From Pseudomonadota bacterium (lineage in GTDB: Bacteria; Pseudomonadota; Gammaproteobacteria; Xanthomonadales; Xanthomonadaceae): a DNA stretch of 64,000 nucleotides. Below are positions 17,167 to 26,449 of the stretch, one piece after another. The stretch lies in NCBI GenBank assembly GCA_023388355.1, contig JAEWGI010000063.1, positions 79,269 through 143,268 of the forward strand, read 5' to 3'. The notes under the pieces were generated by a model. The model was not told the origin of the DNA and did not search any database. It saw only the letters and a list, made by a program, of their open reading frames with translations. Made by a program: the position numbers and the translations under genes. Positions within the stretch are counted from its first letter, which is position 1, and each line of letters begins with the position of its first letter.

Positions 17167-18423
17167 TCACGGAGTGCGCTCGACCGCAGCCGCCGTGGCC
17201 TGCTCCGGCGCCCTGTGGTAGATCAGCGCCAGCAGCGGCGAGGCCATCACCGTGGTCACCAGGGTGACCGCGAACAGCATCGTGAACAGCTGCGGGCCGA
17301 TCAGGCCGGCGTCGTAGCCGATCCTGATCACGATCAGCTCCATCAGGCCGCGCGCGTTCATCAGCGATCCCACCGCCAGGCTGTCGCGCCAGCCGTGGCC
17401 GTTCAGGCGTGCACCCGCGGCGCAGCCGACCAGCTTGCCGGCGATGGCCACCAGCAGGACCAGGCCGAACGCGCCCAGGCCCGCGCTGCCGAACGCGTCG
17501 GGCGTGGCGTGCTGGCCGGCCATGACGAACATCACCGGCATCAGCAGGCCGATCGCGAGCGGTTCGATCCGGTGCGCGAACCAGCGCAGCAGGCGATCGT
17601 CGCGCGGCAGGCTCACGCCGAACAGGAACGCGCCGAAGATCGCGTGCAGTCCGATCCATTCGGCGATCGCGGCGCAGCCCAGCAGCCCCAGCAGCACCGG
17701 CACCAGCGCGGATGCGCGAGGCTCGCCGTCGAGCGCGACCGGGCGCAGCAGGCGCGCATACAGCGGCCTGAGCAGGCCGAACACCACCGCCACCAGGGCC
17801 ACCGCCCCGAGGACGGTGAACCCGACCCCGGACGCCGGCCCGCTCCCGGACAGGGCCACCACGCCCGCCAGGAAGATCCACACCACGGCGTCGTTGACCA
17901 GTCCGGCGCCCAGCGCCAGGCGGCCGGGCGTGGTCCGGGTCATGGCGCGGTCCCTGAGGATCCGCGCCAGCACCGGAAACGCGGTGACCGAGATCGCCGC
18001 GGCGATGAACATCGCGAACGGCCAGTAGCCGATGCCTTCGGGCGCGAAGCTGCGATACAGCGTCGGCGCGATCGCCAGCCCCAGCGCGAACGGAAGCGCG
18101 ATGCCGAAGCCGCCGATGCCGACCGCGGCGCGCACCTGGCTGCGGCTGCCTTCGGGCGCACGCAATTCGACGCCGATGATGAACATGAACAGGGTCACGC
18201 CCAGCGTGCCCAGGCCCGAGAGCACCGGCAGCGACGCGGCGGGGAACATCGCCGCATGCGCCTCCGGCAGCCAGGCGCCGAACACCAGCGGCCCCAGCAG
18301 CAGCCCCGCCGCCATCTCGCCGATGACCGGCGGCTGGCCCAAGTGGCGCAGCACCGCGCCGCAGGCCTTGGCCGAGGCCAATACCAGCACCAGCTGCAGC
18401 AACAGCAGCAGCATCGCGTTCAT
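17167..18423 (-). CDS. CPA2-family cation/proton antiporter
   Basis: A 418-residue membrane protein with about 12 hydrophobic segments, the antiporter fold of the NapA/KefB type. LGQPPVIGEMAAGLLLGP near the N-terminus is diagnostic, and the ion-binding segment reads GLVNDAVVWIFLAG, an Asn-Asp pair (the Asp-Asp pair marks electrogenic members). There is no C-terminal RCK/TrkA domain, so it is shorter than KefB/KefC. It probably exchanges Na+ or K+ for H+. The start at 18423 precedes a Leu-rich first helix. Confidence 0.87.
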   Translation of the reverse strand: MNAMLLLLLQLVLVLASAKACGAVLRHLGQPPVIGEMAAGLLLGPLVFGAWLPEAHAAMFPAASLPVLSGLGTLGVTLFMFIIGVELRAPEGSRSQVRAAVGIGGFGIALPFALGLAIAPTLYRSFAPEGIGYWPFAMFIAAAISVTAFPVLARILRDRAMTRTTPGRLALGAGLVNDAVVWIFLAGVVALSGSGPASGVGFTVLGAVALVAVVFGLLRPLYARLLRPVALDGEPRASALVPVLLGLLGCAAIAEWIGLHAIFGAFLFGVSLPRDDRLLRWFAHRIEPLAIGLLMPVMFVMAGQHATPDAFGSAGLGAFGLVLLVAIAGKLVGCAAGARLNGHGWRDSLAVGSLMNARGLMELIVIRIGYDAGLIGPQLFTMLFAVTLVTTVMASPLLALIYHRAPEQATAAAVERTP

Positions 18424-18496
18424 GCCGGTACCGACGAGCGGCCCGGACCAGTCCGGGACAACGGGCACGACATCGCTCCGGCCCCTGGCCGCGACC

Positions 18497-19237
18497 TCAT
18501 CGCGCCGGCGCCAGCACGTCGACGAAACTGTTGATCGACAGGCGCCCGGTATGGACATCCGCAGGCGGCACCCGCGTGCTGTCGATGTTGCCCGAGTGCA
18601 GCGCGTTGCGCCGGTAGACCACGAGCCGGTTGTAGACGCCGTCGACGCTGCCGATCTGTTCGAACAGGGCGGAGTCCCCGTTGATATAGCCCGGGCCGAC
18701 CGCCTCCTCGTGCCGGCTTTCCTCCTCCAGGGTCTGGAAGTAGGTCGAATGGCGCGAGGCGTCCACGTATTCGAAGCCCGTGGCCCGATGACGGTAGAAG
18801 GCCGTTCCGCCCCAGTCCCCGCGAAACAGGTAATGCATCACGGCCAGGCCGTTGGTCTGCACCGAATCGATGTGCGGGATTCGCTGCAGGAAGGCCAGCC
18901 GCTCCGGCGGCAGGGTCACCAGCGAGAAGTGGCACGTGGGAAAGGTGAACCGCCCCTGCGACGGCAGCCCGAAGTGTTCGTCCAGCAGCGGACGCAGCAG
19001 TTGCTCGAGGAACACTTCATATGACAGCGGCGCGCGCAGGCGCAGCCCCGGGAACAGCGCGCCCTGCCGGGTAAAGTGTCCGCGCCCGGCCTTGCGCACC
19101 AGGCGGTCGGGGTCGGCCACCGCCTGGTCGACGACCAGCAGCGGCGCCCCTTCCGCGCCGATCCGCCGCACCTCAAGGCGCAGTCCGGGGTGGGCCTGGA
19201 TCAGCATCTGCGCGTCACTTGGCCAGGTCTCCGCCAA
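18497..19237 (-). CDS. DUF6445 family protein, possible 2OG-Fe(II) oxygenase-like
   Basis: A soluble protein of up to 246 residues that I associate with DUF6445, a family found beside tryptophan-halogenase-like genes. It contains HIDSVQTNGLAVMHYLF, where HxD could be half of an iron-binding triad, followed by a later histidine (ALHSGNID), as in 2-oxoglutarate/iron dioxygenases. That enzymatic reading is inference. The start is uncertain: the TTG at 19237 overlaps the halogenase by 23 bases, while an ATG at 19207 avoids the overlap; neither has a strong ribosome site. Last gene of the halogenase locus. Confidence 0.75.
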   Translation of the reverse strand: MAETWPSDAQMLIQAHPGLRLEVRRIGAEGAPLLVVDQAVADPDRLVRKAGRGHFTRQGALFPGLRLRAPLSYEVFLEQLLRPLLDEHFGLPSQGRFTFPTCHFSLVTLPPERLAFLQRIPHIDSVQTNGLAVMHYLFRGDWGGTAFYRHRATGFEYVDASRHSTYFQTLEEESRHEEAVGPGYINGDSALFEQIGSVDGVYNRLVVYRRNALHSGNIDSTRVPPADVHTGRLSINSFVDVLAPAR

Positions 19238-20843
19238 CGCCCGCGACCGCGCCGGTCACCCGCTCATGCTGCCGGGCGCGTGCGTACATCTGTTCCCAGG
19301 CCGAGGGTGGCGCCTTGCAGTAGCTGTCGATGAACTGCTCCTGGCTGGGCATGGCCGCCACCATGGCATCGATCGGCCTGCGCACACCCTCGAGCAGGCG
19401 CTTGAGATCGGCGTCCGACACCGCGCGGGTCAGCGGGTGGTGGTTCCGGGGCATCACGCCCTGCCCGAGCATGCAGTGGGTCCAGGAGTCGAGGCGGAAC
19501 AGCTCGTCCTCGCCCTGCCAGGCGTAGCCGGTCTCGCGGAACACCTGGATGCGCTCGGCCAGGCCCGGCGGCAGTTCCATTTCCCGGCACTGCTTCCACA
19601 GGGGCTCGTCACGCTGGTTGAGGTGGTAATGCAGCACGACGAAGTCGCGGACGTGCTCCAGCTCCTGGCGGCTGACCTGGTTGTAGCGGTCCACCGCCGC
19701 CTGGCTGATCCCCTCGAACGGGAAGAACTGCACCAGGCGGGTGACCGCGCTCAGGGTCAGGTGGATGCTGGTGGACTCCAGCGGCTCGATGAAGCCGCTC
19801 GCCAGGCCCAGCGCGATCACGTTCTTGTTCCAGGCCTTGCGCCGGCGTCCGGTGCGGAACGGGATGATCCACGGGTCGCGCAGCGGCTTGGCCGGGTTCT
19901 CGGCGAGCAGTTTCGCGGTCGCCTCGTCGTCGGACATGTGCGCGTCGGAGAACACGATGCCGCAACCGATCCGGTGCTGGAGCGATATCTTCCAGTGCCA
20001 GCCGGCCTCGTGCGCGATCGCGCGCGTGTACGGCACCGCCGGCCCGTCGGCTTCGGTCTGCAGCGCCACCGCGCGGTTGCTTGGCAGCCAGTGGTTCCAG
20101 TCCTCGTAGCCGGTATGCAGGGCCTGCTCGCTCAGCACCGCACGCGCGCCGGTGCAGTCGATGAACAGGTCGCCCTCGATGACCTGCCCATCCTCCAGCA
20201 CCAGCGCCTGCACGTAGCCGCTATCCGGATCCTGGCGCACCTGGGCGATCTTGCCCTCGATGCGCCTGAGTCCGCGGCCCTCGCACTTGACGCGCATGAA
20301 CGCCGCATACAGCCCGGCGTCGAAGTGGTAGGCATAGCTCACATCCTTGCGTTCCATCGTGGCCGCCTGGGTCCAGCGCATCGACCACTGCTGGGCGTTC
20401 TGGCCGGTATTGAGCAAGGCGAAGCGGTCCTGGCGCGCGGCGGCGGTCTCCAGGCAGTAGTCGCCCAGCTCGCCCTGCATGCCGCGGCGGCGGCTCTCCA
20501 GCCAGAACTGGTGGAAGTCGCAGGACCAGGTGTTCACGCCGGTGGTGCCGAACGGATGGAAGTAGTGCGAGCCCGGACGGATCCAGTTCTCGAACGAGAT
20601 CGCCAGCTTGAAGCTGCCGGCCACGGCGCTGAGGAATTCGCGCTCGTCGATCTGCAGCAGCTTGTGGAAGGTGCGGATGGTCGGGATCGTGGACTCGCCC
20701 ACGCCGACGGTGCCGACCTGCTCAGACTCGACCAGGGTGATGTCCAGCAGGTCGCGGAACTGATGGGTCAGCGCGCACGCCGTCACCCAGCCCGCGGTGC
20801 CGCCACCGGCGATGACCACCCTGCGGATCCGGTTCTTTTCCAA
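19215..20843 (-). CDS. Flavin-dependent (tryptophan-halogenase-family) halogenase
   Basis: A 542-residue FADH2-dependent halogenase homologue. The FAD-binding motif GGGTAGW is at residues 13-19. The catalytic lysine aligns at Lys79 (GSFKLAISF), the same number as in PrnA. A Glu in FIEPLESTS (Glu356) matches PrnA Glu346. The halogenase tag WxWxIP reads WHWKIS at 282-287, so its final proline is replaced by serine. The enzyme would form HOCl/HOBr and halogenate an electron-rich aromatic. Homologues in TonB-receptor loci of Xanthomonas are reported to prefer bromination of indoles; the natural substrate here is unknown. It lies between a cupin and a DUF6445 gene. Confidence 0.9.
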   Translation of the reverse strand: MEKNRIRRVVIAGGGTAGWVTACALTHQFRDLLDITLVESEQVGTVGVGESTIPTIRTFHKLLQIDEREFLSAVAGSFKLAISFENWIRPGSHYFHPFGTTGVNTWSCDFHQFWLESRRRGMQGELGDYCLETAAARQDRFALLNTGQNAQQWSMRWTQAATMERKDVSYAYHFDAGLYAAFMRVKCEGRGLRRIEGKIAQVRQDPDSGYVQALVLEDGQVIEGDLFIDCTGARAVLSEQALHTGYEDWNHWLPSNRAVALQTEADGPAVPYTRAIAHEAGWHWKISLQHRIGCGIVFSDAHMSDDEATAKLLAENPAKPLRDPWIIPFRTGRRRKAWNKNVIALGLASGFIEPLESTSIHLTLSAVTRLVQFFPFEGISQAAVDRYNQVSRQELEHVRDFVVLHYHLNQRDEPLWKQCREMELPPGLAERIQVFRETGYAWQGEDELFRLDSWTHCMLGQGVMPRNHHPLTRAVSDADLKRLLEGVRRPIDAMVAAMPSQEQFIDSYCKAPPSAWEQMYARARQHERVTGAVAGVGGDLAK

Positions 20844-20938
20844 GGTACCCCACTCCTTTCAATGGCCCGCCGCGAAGGCGGCTGGCGAAGCAACGACGTC
20901 GCACCAGCGCGGCGCCGGATTCCGCTGCCCGCAGGCGG

Positions 20939-21961
20939 TCAGCGGTTGAGTCTGGACAGCAACGCCGCGCGCATGCGCCGGGCGGCGGTTTCGTCGAACG
21001 GACCGAGCTCGCCGCGGCCCTGCTCGGGCAGGTGCGCGCCGGCCAGCCCGGCCGGACCGAACACGTAGTACTCGAACAGCTCCTTCCAGCCTCGCTTCTC
21101 GTGCTCGGGGCGGTCGCGGATGGACCACAGCGCCATGTTGAGCGCATGCATCGGCGTGGGGATCCACTCCGGCATGCTGCTCCACCAGTAGTTGACCAGC
21201 ACGGTGAACGGATCCAGCCCCTGCACGTGATGCCACCACAGGCTGGGAATGAAGATCGCGTCACCAGGCTCCAGCACGACGGTCTGGCCGGCCTCCATCG
21301 CCGCGGCGAAGCGCGGGTAGCGCTCCAGGTCCGGGGCATCGAAATCCACCACGCTCACTGCCTGGCCGCCCGGCGTGGGCTGCAGCGGGCCCGGGTACAG
21401 GTTGTGCACCTGCTCCGGGGGGAACACGGTGAAGCGGCGCCGGCCGACAGCGCAACAGGCGATGTTGTTCGGCGCGTCGTAATGGCAGGACGCGGTCACC
21501 CGGTTGCCGATCCAGATGCTGGGCGGCGCCTGGACCCCCTGCCGCTCCAGGCCCAGGTCGTTGTGCTGGCGCAGCGCCGGCAGGCAGTAGTCGACCAGCA
21601 GCGAGGCCATGTAGTAGGTGGGCGGCGCCGGGTCGTCCAGATGCGAGGCCAGCTCGTCCAGCACCTGGTCCAGGGTGCCGCGACGCACCTGGCAGTTCAG
21701 CGCGGTGAAATCATCGTTGTAGAACGGCCGGCCGATGGTGGCCGGCTCGCCCCAGTTGTACTGCACCGGGCGTCCGTTGTAGCTGGCACGCAGCTGCTCC
21801 ATTGCCGCCTGCGGCGAGTCCAGCCCGGCCTGCACCAGGCTCCACTGGCGAGCCACGCCCGGAAGCACGGTGGGCAGATTCTCGGCAACGAGGCGATCGA
21901 CCGGCAAGGTCCCGGCGCTGAAACCCTCCAGGACACGCACCTTGGACAACCGGTCGAACAT
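20939..21961 (-). CDS. Cupin-like (JmjC/Cupin_8) protein
   Basis: A 340-residue protein with a JmjC-type cupin core. The iron ligands read CHYDAPNNIA (HxD) and WWHHVQGL (distal His), with an intervening RRRFTVFPPEQ strand typical of Cupin_8. These suggest an Fe(II)/2-oxoglutarate hydroxylase acting on a protein side chain or small molecule. It lies 2 bases from the SapC stop and 95 bases upstream of the halogenase, on the same strand. Partners and substrate are unknown. Confidence 0.85.
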   Translation of the reverse strand: MFDRLSKVRVLEGFSAGTLPVDRLVAENLPTVLPGVARQWSLVQAGLDSPQAAMEQLRASYNGRPVQYNWGEPATIGRPFYNDDFTALNCQVRRGTLDQVLDELASHLDDPAPPTYYMASLLVDYCLPALRQHNDLGLERQGVQAPPSIWIGNRVTASCHYDAPNNIACCAVGRRRFTVFPPEQVHNLYPGPLQPTPGGQAVSVVDFDAPDLERYPRFAAAMEAGQTVVLEPGDAIFIPSLWWHHVQGLDPFTVLVNYWWSSMPEWIPTPMHALNMALWSIRDRPEHEKRGWKELFEYYVFGPAGLAGAHLPEQGRGELGPFDETAARRMRAALLSRLNR

Positions 21962-21963
21962 GT

Positions 21964-22713
21964 TCAGGCCGCCTGGCCCGCCGCCTGTGCGTGCAGCCTG
22001 CTCTGCTTCTCGGCGACCAGCCGTTGCATGTTGTGCAGCGAGGCCACCAGCAGGTAGACGCCTTCCAGCCAGCCGGCGCTGTGCAGCTGGTGCAGCTGGG
22101 TGGCATCCAGCGCGGCCAGGCGCTCGCGGTCGATGCCGTACAGGCCCTCGAGGTTGATCTGGCTGTCGTCGTCGAAACGCACGTTCAGCTGCACCGGCTG
22201 GATCAGCTCCAGGCGCTCGAGTTCCGCGTACATGGTCCTGGCCGCGCCGGCGCCGGCGTGCAGCCCGCGCAGCACCCGGATCACCTTCTCGAGGTACGGG
22301 CTATGGCCGCCATGCGGCGCGAACACCGGGTGGCCCTGCTGGCCATCGCCCAAGCGCGGATGATCCAGGTCGACGTGCAGCACCGGCTCGTTGCGCAGTT
22401 CGCCGTCGACCATCTGTTCCTGGAATCCGATCAGGAACGGACCTCGCGCGACCACCGCCGGCAGGTAGTTGGCCTGCCATTCGTCATCACGCAGGTAGAG
22501 GTTTTCGTTCGCCGCGAAGCCGAGCAGTGCAACGGCATGGAACGAGCCGTCGGGTCCCTTGCGGAAGAAAATCGGGTATTCGCGCTGCATTTCGGCGAAC
22601 TCGGTCGGGAATGCCTCGACCATGCCGACGTCATCACCGTAATCGGTGCTGAAACGTGCTGAAACGCGCAGGTGACTGTGCGCGACGTTGTTGAGCAGTT
22701 CATAACGGGCCAT
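21964..22713 (-). CDS. SapC-like family protein
   Basis: A 249-residue soluble protein of the SapC family (named after a Campylobacter S-layer secretion gene). Matching segments include AEMQREYPIFFRKGPDGSF, ANENLYLRDDEWQANYLP and ARGPFLIGF. No signal peptide or membrane segment is seen despite the family name, so it is presumably cytoplasmic. GGAG lies 7 bases before the ATG at 22713, which was chosen over an upstream in-frame ATG. It sits between the TonB receptor and the cupin gene, an arrangement I recall from other TonB-receptor/halogenase loci. Biochemical role unknown. Confidence 0.85.
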   Translation of the reverse strand: MARYELLNNVAHSHLRVSARFSTDYGDDVGMVEAFPTEFAEMQREYPIFFRKGPDGSFHAVALLGFAANENLYLRDDEWQANYLPAVVARGPFLIGFQEQMVDGELRNEPVLHVDLDHPRLGDGQQGHPVFAPHGGHSPYLEKVIRVLRGLHAGAGAARTMYAELERLELIQPVQLNVRFDDDSQINLEGLYGIDRERLAALDATQLHQLHSAGWLEGVYLLVASLHNMQRLVAEKQSRLHAQAAGQAA

Positions 22714-22776
22714 TTCGGCTCCAACTTGTCTTCGGACCGCAGGGGTCCCTTCCACGAAACAGTGCTTCCCCGGAGG

Positions 22777-22806
22777 ACCATATCGGCAACCGGGTACCGC
22801 CCGCAA
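22777..22806 (-). promoter_or_regulatory. Possible promoter for the SapC-cupin-halogenase genes
   Basis: On the minus strand TTGCGG (22801-22806) and TATGGT (22777-22782) are spaced by 18 bases, between the receptor terminator and the SapC start. This would give the four downstream genes a promoter of their own. The match is by eye. Confidence 0.35.
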
Positions 22807-22832
22807 GCTGCGCGTGGCCTGCGGCACAGCGG

Positions 22833-22866
22833 AAAAAAAAGGGACCGTCGCCGAAGCGACGGTCCC
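22833..22866 (-). terminator. Rho-independent terminator after the TonB receptor
   Basis: A perfect 11-bp stem (GGGACCGTCGC with its complement) with a 4-base loop at 22841-22866 is followed on the minus strand by a run of eight T. It lies 39 bases beyond the receptor stop and separates receptor transcription from the SapC-cupin-halogenase genes, at least partly. Confidence 0.92.
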
Positions 22867-22904
22867 TCGCCTTTCCATGGAACCTGACTACATCGCTGTT
22901 GCGG

Positions 22905-25900
22905 TCAGAACGTGTAACGCAGACCCAGCATGTAACGCGGCGACTGGTCGACCATGCGCACGAACTGGTTGTCCGAACGCGCCTTCCAGCGGACGTCCTC
23001 GCCGGTAAGGTTGATGGCCTCGGCCGCAATCGTCAGCTGGTCGGTCAGCTGGTAGCTCACGGTCAGGTCGATCTGGTCGTACGCCTCGACGAAGTACGGG
23101 TTGCGGTTGTTGCCGTTCTGGTTAGCAGCCATCAGATACTCGTCACGCCAGTTCCAGGCCACACGCGCCGACCATCCGAAGTTCTCGTACATCAGCACGA
23201 GGTTGGCGGTGTCGCTCAGGCCGGTCAGGGCAAACACGTCCGTACCCGGATCGGCGGCACGGTCCACGCCCACGTCACCCTTCACGATGGTGTAGTTGGC
23301 CTGGAAGCCGAAGCCAGTGTCACCGAAGAAGTACTGGCCGCCGATTTCCCAGCCGCGCAGCTTGGCCGCACGCTGGTTGATAGGGCGATTGACGTCGAAC
23401 ATGTACAGCGGGTCGCCGAAGGCGGCGTCGCCGATGATGTCGTACTGGCCCTCGAGCGCGAGCGACTGCGCGTTGGAACCGTCGTACGCCGCCAGGCCAC
23501 CGGTCTCGCTGGCGTAACGGAGCAGCGCGGTGGCAGCGAACAGGGTGGTGTAATTCTGGGCGCAGCCCGTGGCCGGGTCGCCACCCGCCGCGGTCACCTG
23601 CGCAGCACATGCCGGGCTGGCCAGGAACTCGTTGGCAGCCACCGCGTCCGCACCGGAGGTCGGGTCGCGCAGCTCGTACAGGTTCTCGCGCACCACGGTG
23701 TTGCCGATGAAGTTCGTGACGCGCTTGTTCCAGTAGGTCACGCCGATGAAGCTGGAGGGAGCGAAGTACCACTCCACGCCGAGGTCGAAGTTGTCGGACT
23801 CGAGCGGCAGCAGCGACGGGTTCTGGGCGCTGCCGGTGGCACGGAACTGCTCGCCGTAAAGGATCGAGCCGCTGGGCCCACCTGCGGTCGGACCGGCATA
23901 CAGGTTGCCGTACGGCGCGCGGGCGATCGTCTTGCTGAACGACGCACGTCCCTTGATGTCGGAAGTGAAGTCGATGCTGAAGTCGAGGTTCGGCAGCAGG
24001 TAGCTGTAGCTGTTGGTCTCGCTGAACGGCATCGTATCGGGCGAGGTCCGCACCTGGAAGTCGTTGTTCGACAGCCACGCCATGGAGCCCGGCACCTGGA
24101 TGACCGAAGTCGACGTCAGGTCGGTCTTCTCGTAACGCAGGCCGGCAACCGTGTAGGTCGGGAAGTCGCCCAGCATGCCGTCCTGCTCCCACTGGATGTA
24201 GATCGAGCGCGTCTTCTCCTGGACCTGGTTGTCGGAGTCATAGGCGGTACGGACCCGGGACGAGATGTTGTCGCACCGGCTGTTGGCCGCCCACGCCGCG
24301 GGCTGGGTACCGGCGGCGCAATGGGCTTCGGCCCACTGGGCCATCTCGCTGGCGTTGCCGATCCACACGCTCGAGTCGGCCTGGCCGACGTTGTAGTCGT
24401 CGAACTGGTCGGTGATGCTGAACGGGCGCAGCAGCGAAGCGAGGTCGGCGATCTGGCCGCGGTCGACCGAGCCCCAGTCACCCAGGGTCATCAGGTGCGC
24501 ATGGCCGTCGACGTTCAGGCGCCGCATCCTGGTATCGCTGGAGTCGACGCCGAACCGGAAGCGGCCGTTGTCGAATGCGAACTCACCGTCGATCCGGCCC
24601 TGCTTGATCTCGCTGTCCTGCCGGGTCGACCAGATGCGCATGATCTGGCTGCCGAACTGCTCCGGGGGGAATTCCGGAGTGACCACGCCATTGGTGCCGG
24701 CCAGCGCGTCCGGCGTGGTCGGGTACAGCGTGTTCCACGCGATCGGCAGGCCGCTGCCGAACAGGTATTCCTGGGTCCAGTTGTTGGTGCTTGGATCCGG
24801 GGCGAAGCCGCCGAAGCTGAACGCGGTGGAGCTGCCTCCGGTGATCGGGTCGTTGGGACGGCTGCTGTTCTTGGTGTTGTGGGCGTCGAAGGTCAACGAG
24901 AAGCTGTCGTTGAGGTCCCACTTCACGTTCAGGCCGATCGAGTCGAGCTTGAACTTCTGCTGGTCGCGCTGCTGCTCGAAGCCGAAGTCCTTGCCGCCGC
25001 CGGCCAGGTCCCGGATGTAGGACGGGGTCGCGACCAGCGGATCGCCATCGAAGGTCACGTGGGTCAGCTGGTTCTGCAGCCACAGGGTCTGCTCGCCACG
25101 GTTCTGGGCGATCTCGTTGGTCGAGTGGGTGTAGTCCAGGGTGAAGACCACCGCGTCGGTCGGGGCGAACTGCAGCACCGCCTGCGCGTTGAGGCGCTCG
25201 CGCTCGAAGTCCTGGTACGCGTAACGCACGTCGTTCGGCATCGAGTACAGCTGGCCGATCGAAGGCGCGTTCTCGATCACCGCGCCCGGGAGGAAGCGGC
25301 TGTCCGACCCGGTCCAGCGGGCCACGTTCCAGGTGTTCTGGGTGGCCTGGGCCGAGCCGCCGCGACGCTCCTGGTAGCTGGCATTCACGCTCACGCCCCA
25401 GGTCTTGTCCGGGTTGGCGTAGCTGAAGATGCCCGAGATTTCCGGGGTGATGTCGCTGCCAAGGACCTGCGACTGGTCGGAGACCGCCTTGACGCCGGCG
25501 CTGGCGACGATTTCGCCACCGCGGTTGTTGAACGGACGCGAGGTCAGGATGTCGATCGTGGCGCCGATGCCGCCGCTGGGGTTGGAAGCACGGCCGGTCT
25601 TGTACACGGTCACTCCGCTGACGGCCTCGGAGGCCAGCTGGGCGAAGTTGAAGCCTCGGGTACCCGAACCGACGCCGCCGATCTCGAGGCCGCCGCTGCC
25701 GAAACCGTCGGCACCCGGGATCTGGCGGCCGTTGAGGGTGACCAGATTGAAGCCCGGGCCGAAGCCACGCGCGGTGACCTGGGCGCCTTCACCGTCGCGA
25801 CGCTCGATCGAGATGCCGGTGATGCGCTGCAGCGACTCGGCGAGGTTGGTGTCCGGGAACTTGCCGATGTCCTCGGCGCTGATCGCGTCGACGATACCGC

Positions 25901-26117
25901 TGGCGTCGCGCTTGATGTTCATCGAGTTCTCGAGGCTGTTGCGCAGCCCCGTGACGACGATGGTGTCGAGCGTGGAAGCATCGCTCTCGGCTTGCGTTTC
26001 CTGCGCGGCGGGCTGCTGCGGGGCAGGGTCCTGCGCGAATGCGGGGTTGATGACCAGCACGCCACCGATAAAGGTGAACATTGCCTTCGACTTCAAGCCC
26101 TTCAACTTATGGTTCAT
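22905..26117 (-). CDS. TonB-dependent receptor (Xanthomonas/Caulobacter type)
   Basis: A 1070-residue outer-membrane receptor. It has a signal peptide ending at NPAFA, a Pro/Gln/Ala-rich linker, a TonB-box-like TLDTIVVTG, a plug domain with the subfamily hallmarks DAISAEDIGKFPDTNLAESL and ARGFGPGFNLVTLNGRQIPG, and a large beta-barrel ending in MLGLRYTF. This subfamily is expanded in xanthomonads, where members take up plant or chitin sugars; the ligand here is unknown. The 559-base gap upstream holds two operator-like palindromes and no gene. A terminator follows directly. Confidence 0.93.
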   Translation of the reverse strand: MNHKLKGLKSKAMFTFIGGVLVINPAFAQDPAPQQPAAQETQAESDASTLDTIVVTGLRNSLENSMNIKRDASGIVDAISAEDIGKFPDTNLAESLQRITGISIERRDGEGAQVTARGFGPGFNLVTLNGRQIPGADGFGSGGLEIGGVGSGTRGFNFAQLASEAVSGVTVYKTGRASNPSGGIGATIDILTSRPFNNRGGEIVASAGVKAVSDQSQVLGSDITPEISGIFSYANPDKTWGVSVNASYQERRGGSAQATQNTWNVARWTGSDSRFLPGAVIENAPSIGQLYSMPNDVRYAYQDFERERLNAQAVLQFAPTDAVVFTLDYTHSTNEIAQNRGEQTLWLQNQLTHVTFDGDPLVATPSYIRDLAGGGKDFGFEQQRDQQKFKLDSIGLNVKWDLNDSFSLTFDAHNTKNSSRPNDPITGGSSTAFSFGGFAPDPSTNNWTQEYLFGSGLPIAWNTLYPTTPDALAGTNGVVTPEFPPEQFGSQIMRIWSTRQDSEIKQGRIDGEFAFDNGRFRFGVDSSDTRMRRLNVDGHAHLMTLGDWGSVDRGQIADLASLLRPFSITDQFDDYNVGQADSSVWIGNASEMAQWAEAHCAAGTQPAAWAANSRCDNISSRVRTAYDSDNQVQEKTRSIYIQWEQDGMLGDFPTYTVAGLRYEKTDLTSTSVIQVPGSMAWLSNNDFQVRTSPDTMPFSETNSYSYLLPNLDFSIDFTSDIKGRASFSKTIARAPYGNLYAGPTAGGPSGSILYGEQFRATGSAQNPSLLPLESDNFDLGVEWYFAPSSFIGVTYWNKRVTNFIGNTVVRENLYELRDPTSGADAVAANEFLASPACAAQVTAAGGDPATGCAQNYTTLFAATALLRYASETGGLAAYDGSNAQSLALEGQYDIIGDAAFGDPLYMFDVNRPINQRAAKLRGWEIGGQYFFGDTGFGFQANYTIVKGDVGVDRAADPGTDVFALTGLSDTANLVLMYENFGWSARVAWNWRDEYLMAANQNGNNRNPYFVEAYDQIDLTVSYQLTDQLTIAAEAINLTGEDVRWKARSDNQFVRMVDQSPRYMLGLRYTF

Positions 26118-26316
26118 GGAATTATGTCCTCAGCACTGGATTGGAGCGAAGAAAAGCATGTCGCGTGGGCCTGGTGACGGACTTTGCCCGCCACCCGCGC
26201 CAGTGCGGGACCTGAATCTGGTCTTCATCCGACTGCCCTCCCCGTTGTTGCACGACTTCAGTAGGAATCCTCGATGACGCCCTCCTCCGGGCAACCGCGG
26301 ACCCCCTCGGCCCGCG

Positions 26317-26330
26317 TGTCAACACTGTCA
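26317..26330. promoter_or_regulatory. Degenerate copy of the local LacI-type operator
   Basis: TGTCAACACTGTCA matches the operator TGACAACGCTGTCA, found before the GH3 gene, at 12 of 14 positions. It lies 200 bases upstream of the first TonB receptor, in the gap 26118-26676. It could bring that receptor under the same regulator, but symmetry is reduced and chance cannot be ruled out. Confidence 0.35.
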
Positions 26331-26449
26331 AAACGTCCGCTGCCCTGCCCAGCCACCCCGGCCGGGTCCGCTCGTGCGTACCCGGAACGTGGTCCTGAAC
26401 CCTGCGTGTTTCACGGAACGAGCCCGCTTCCCTGCATGTTTATGATTCT

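Noticed and set aside
18497..26117. Reading the tryptophan halogenase as part of a natural-product gene cluster
   Set aside because: No NRPS, PKS or tryptophan-derived pathway genes lie nearby; the neighbours are a TonB receptor, SapC and cupin genes, a different known context.
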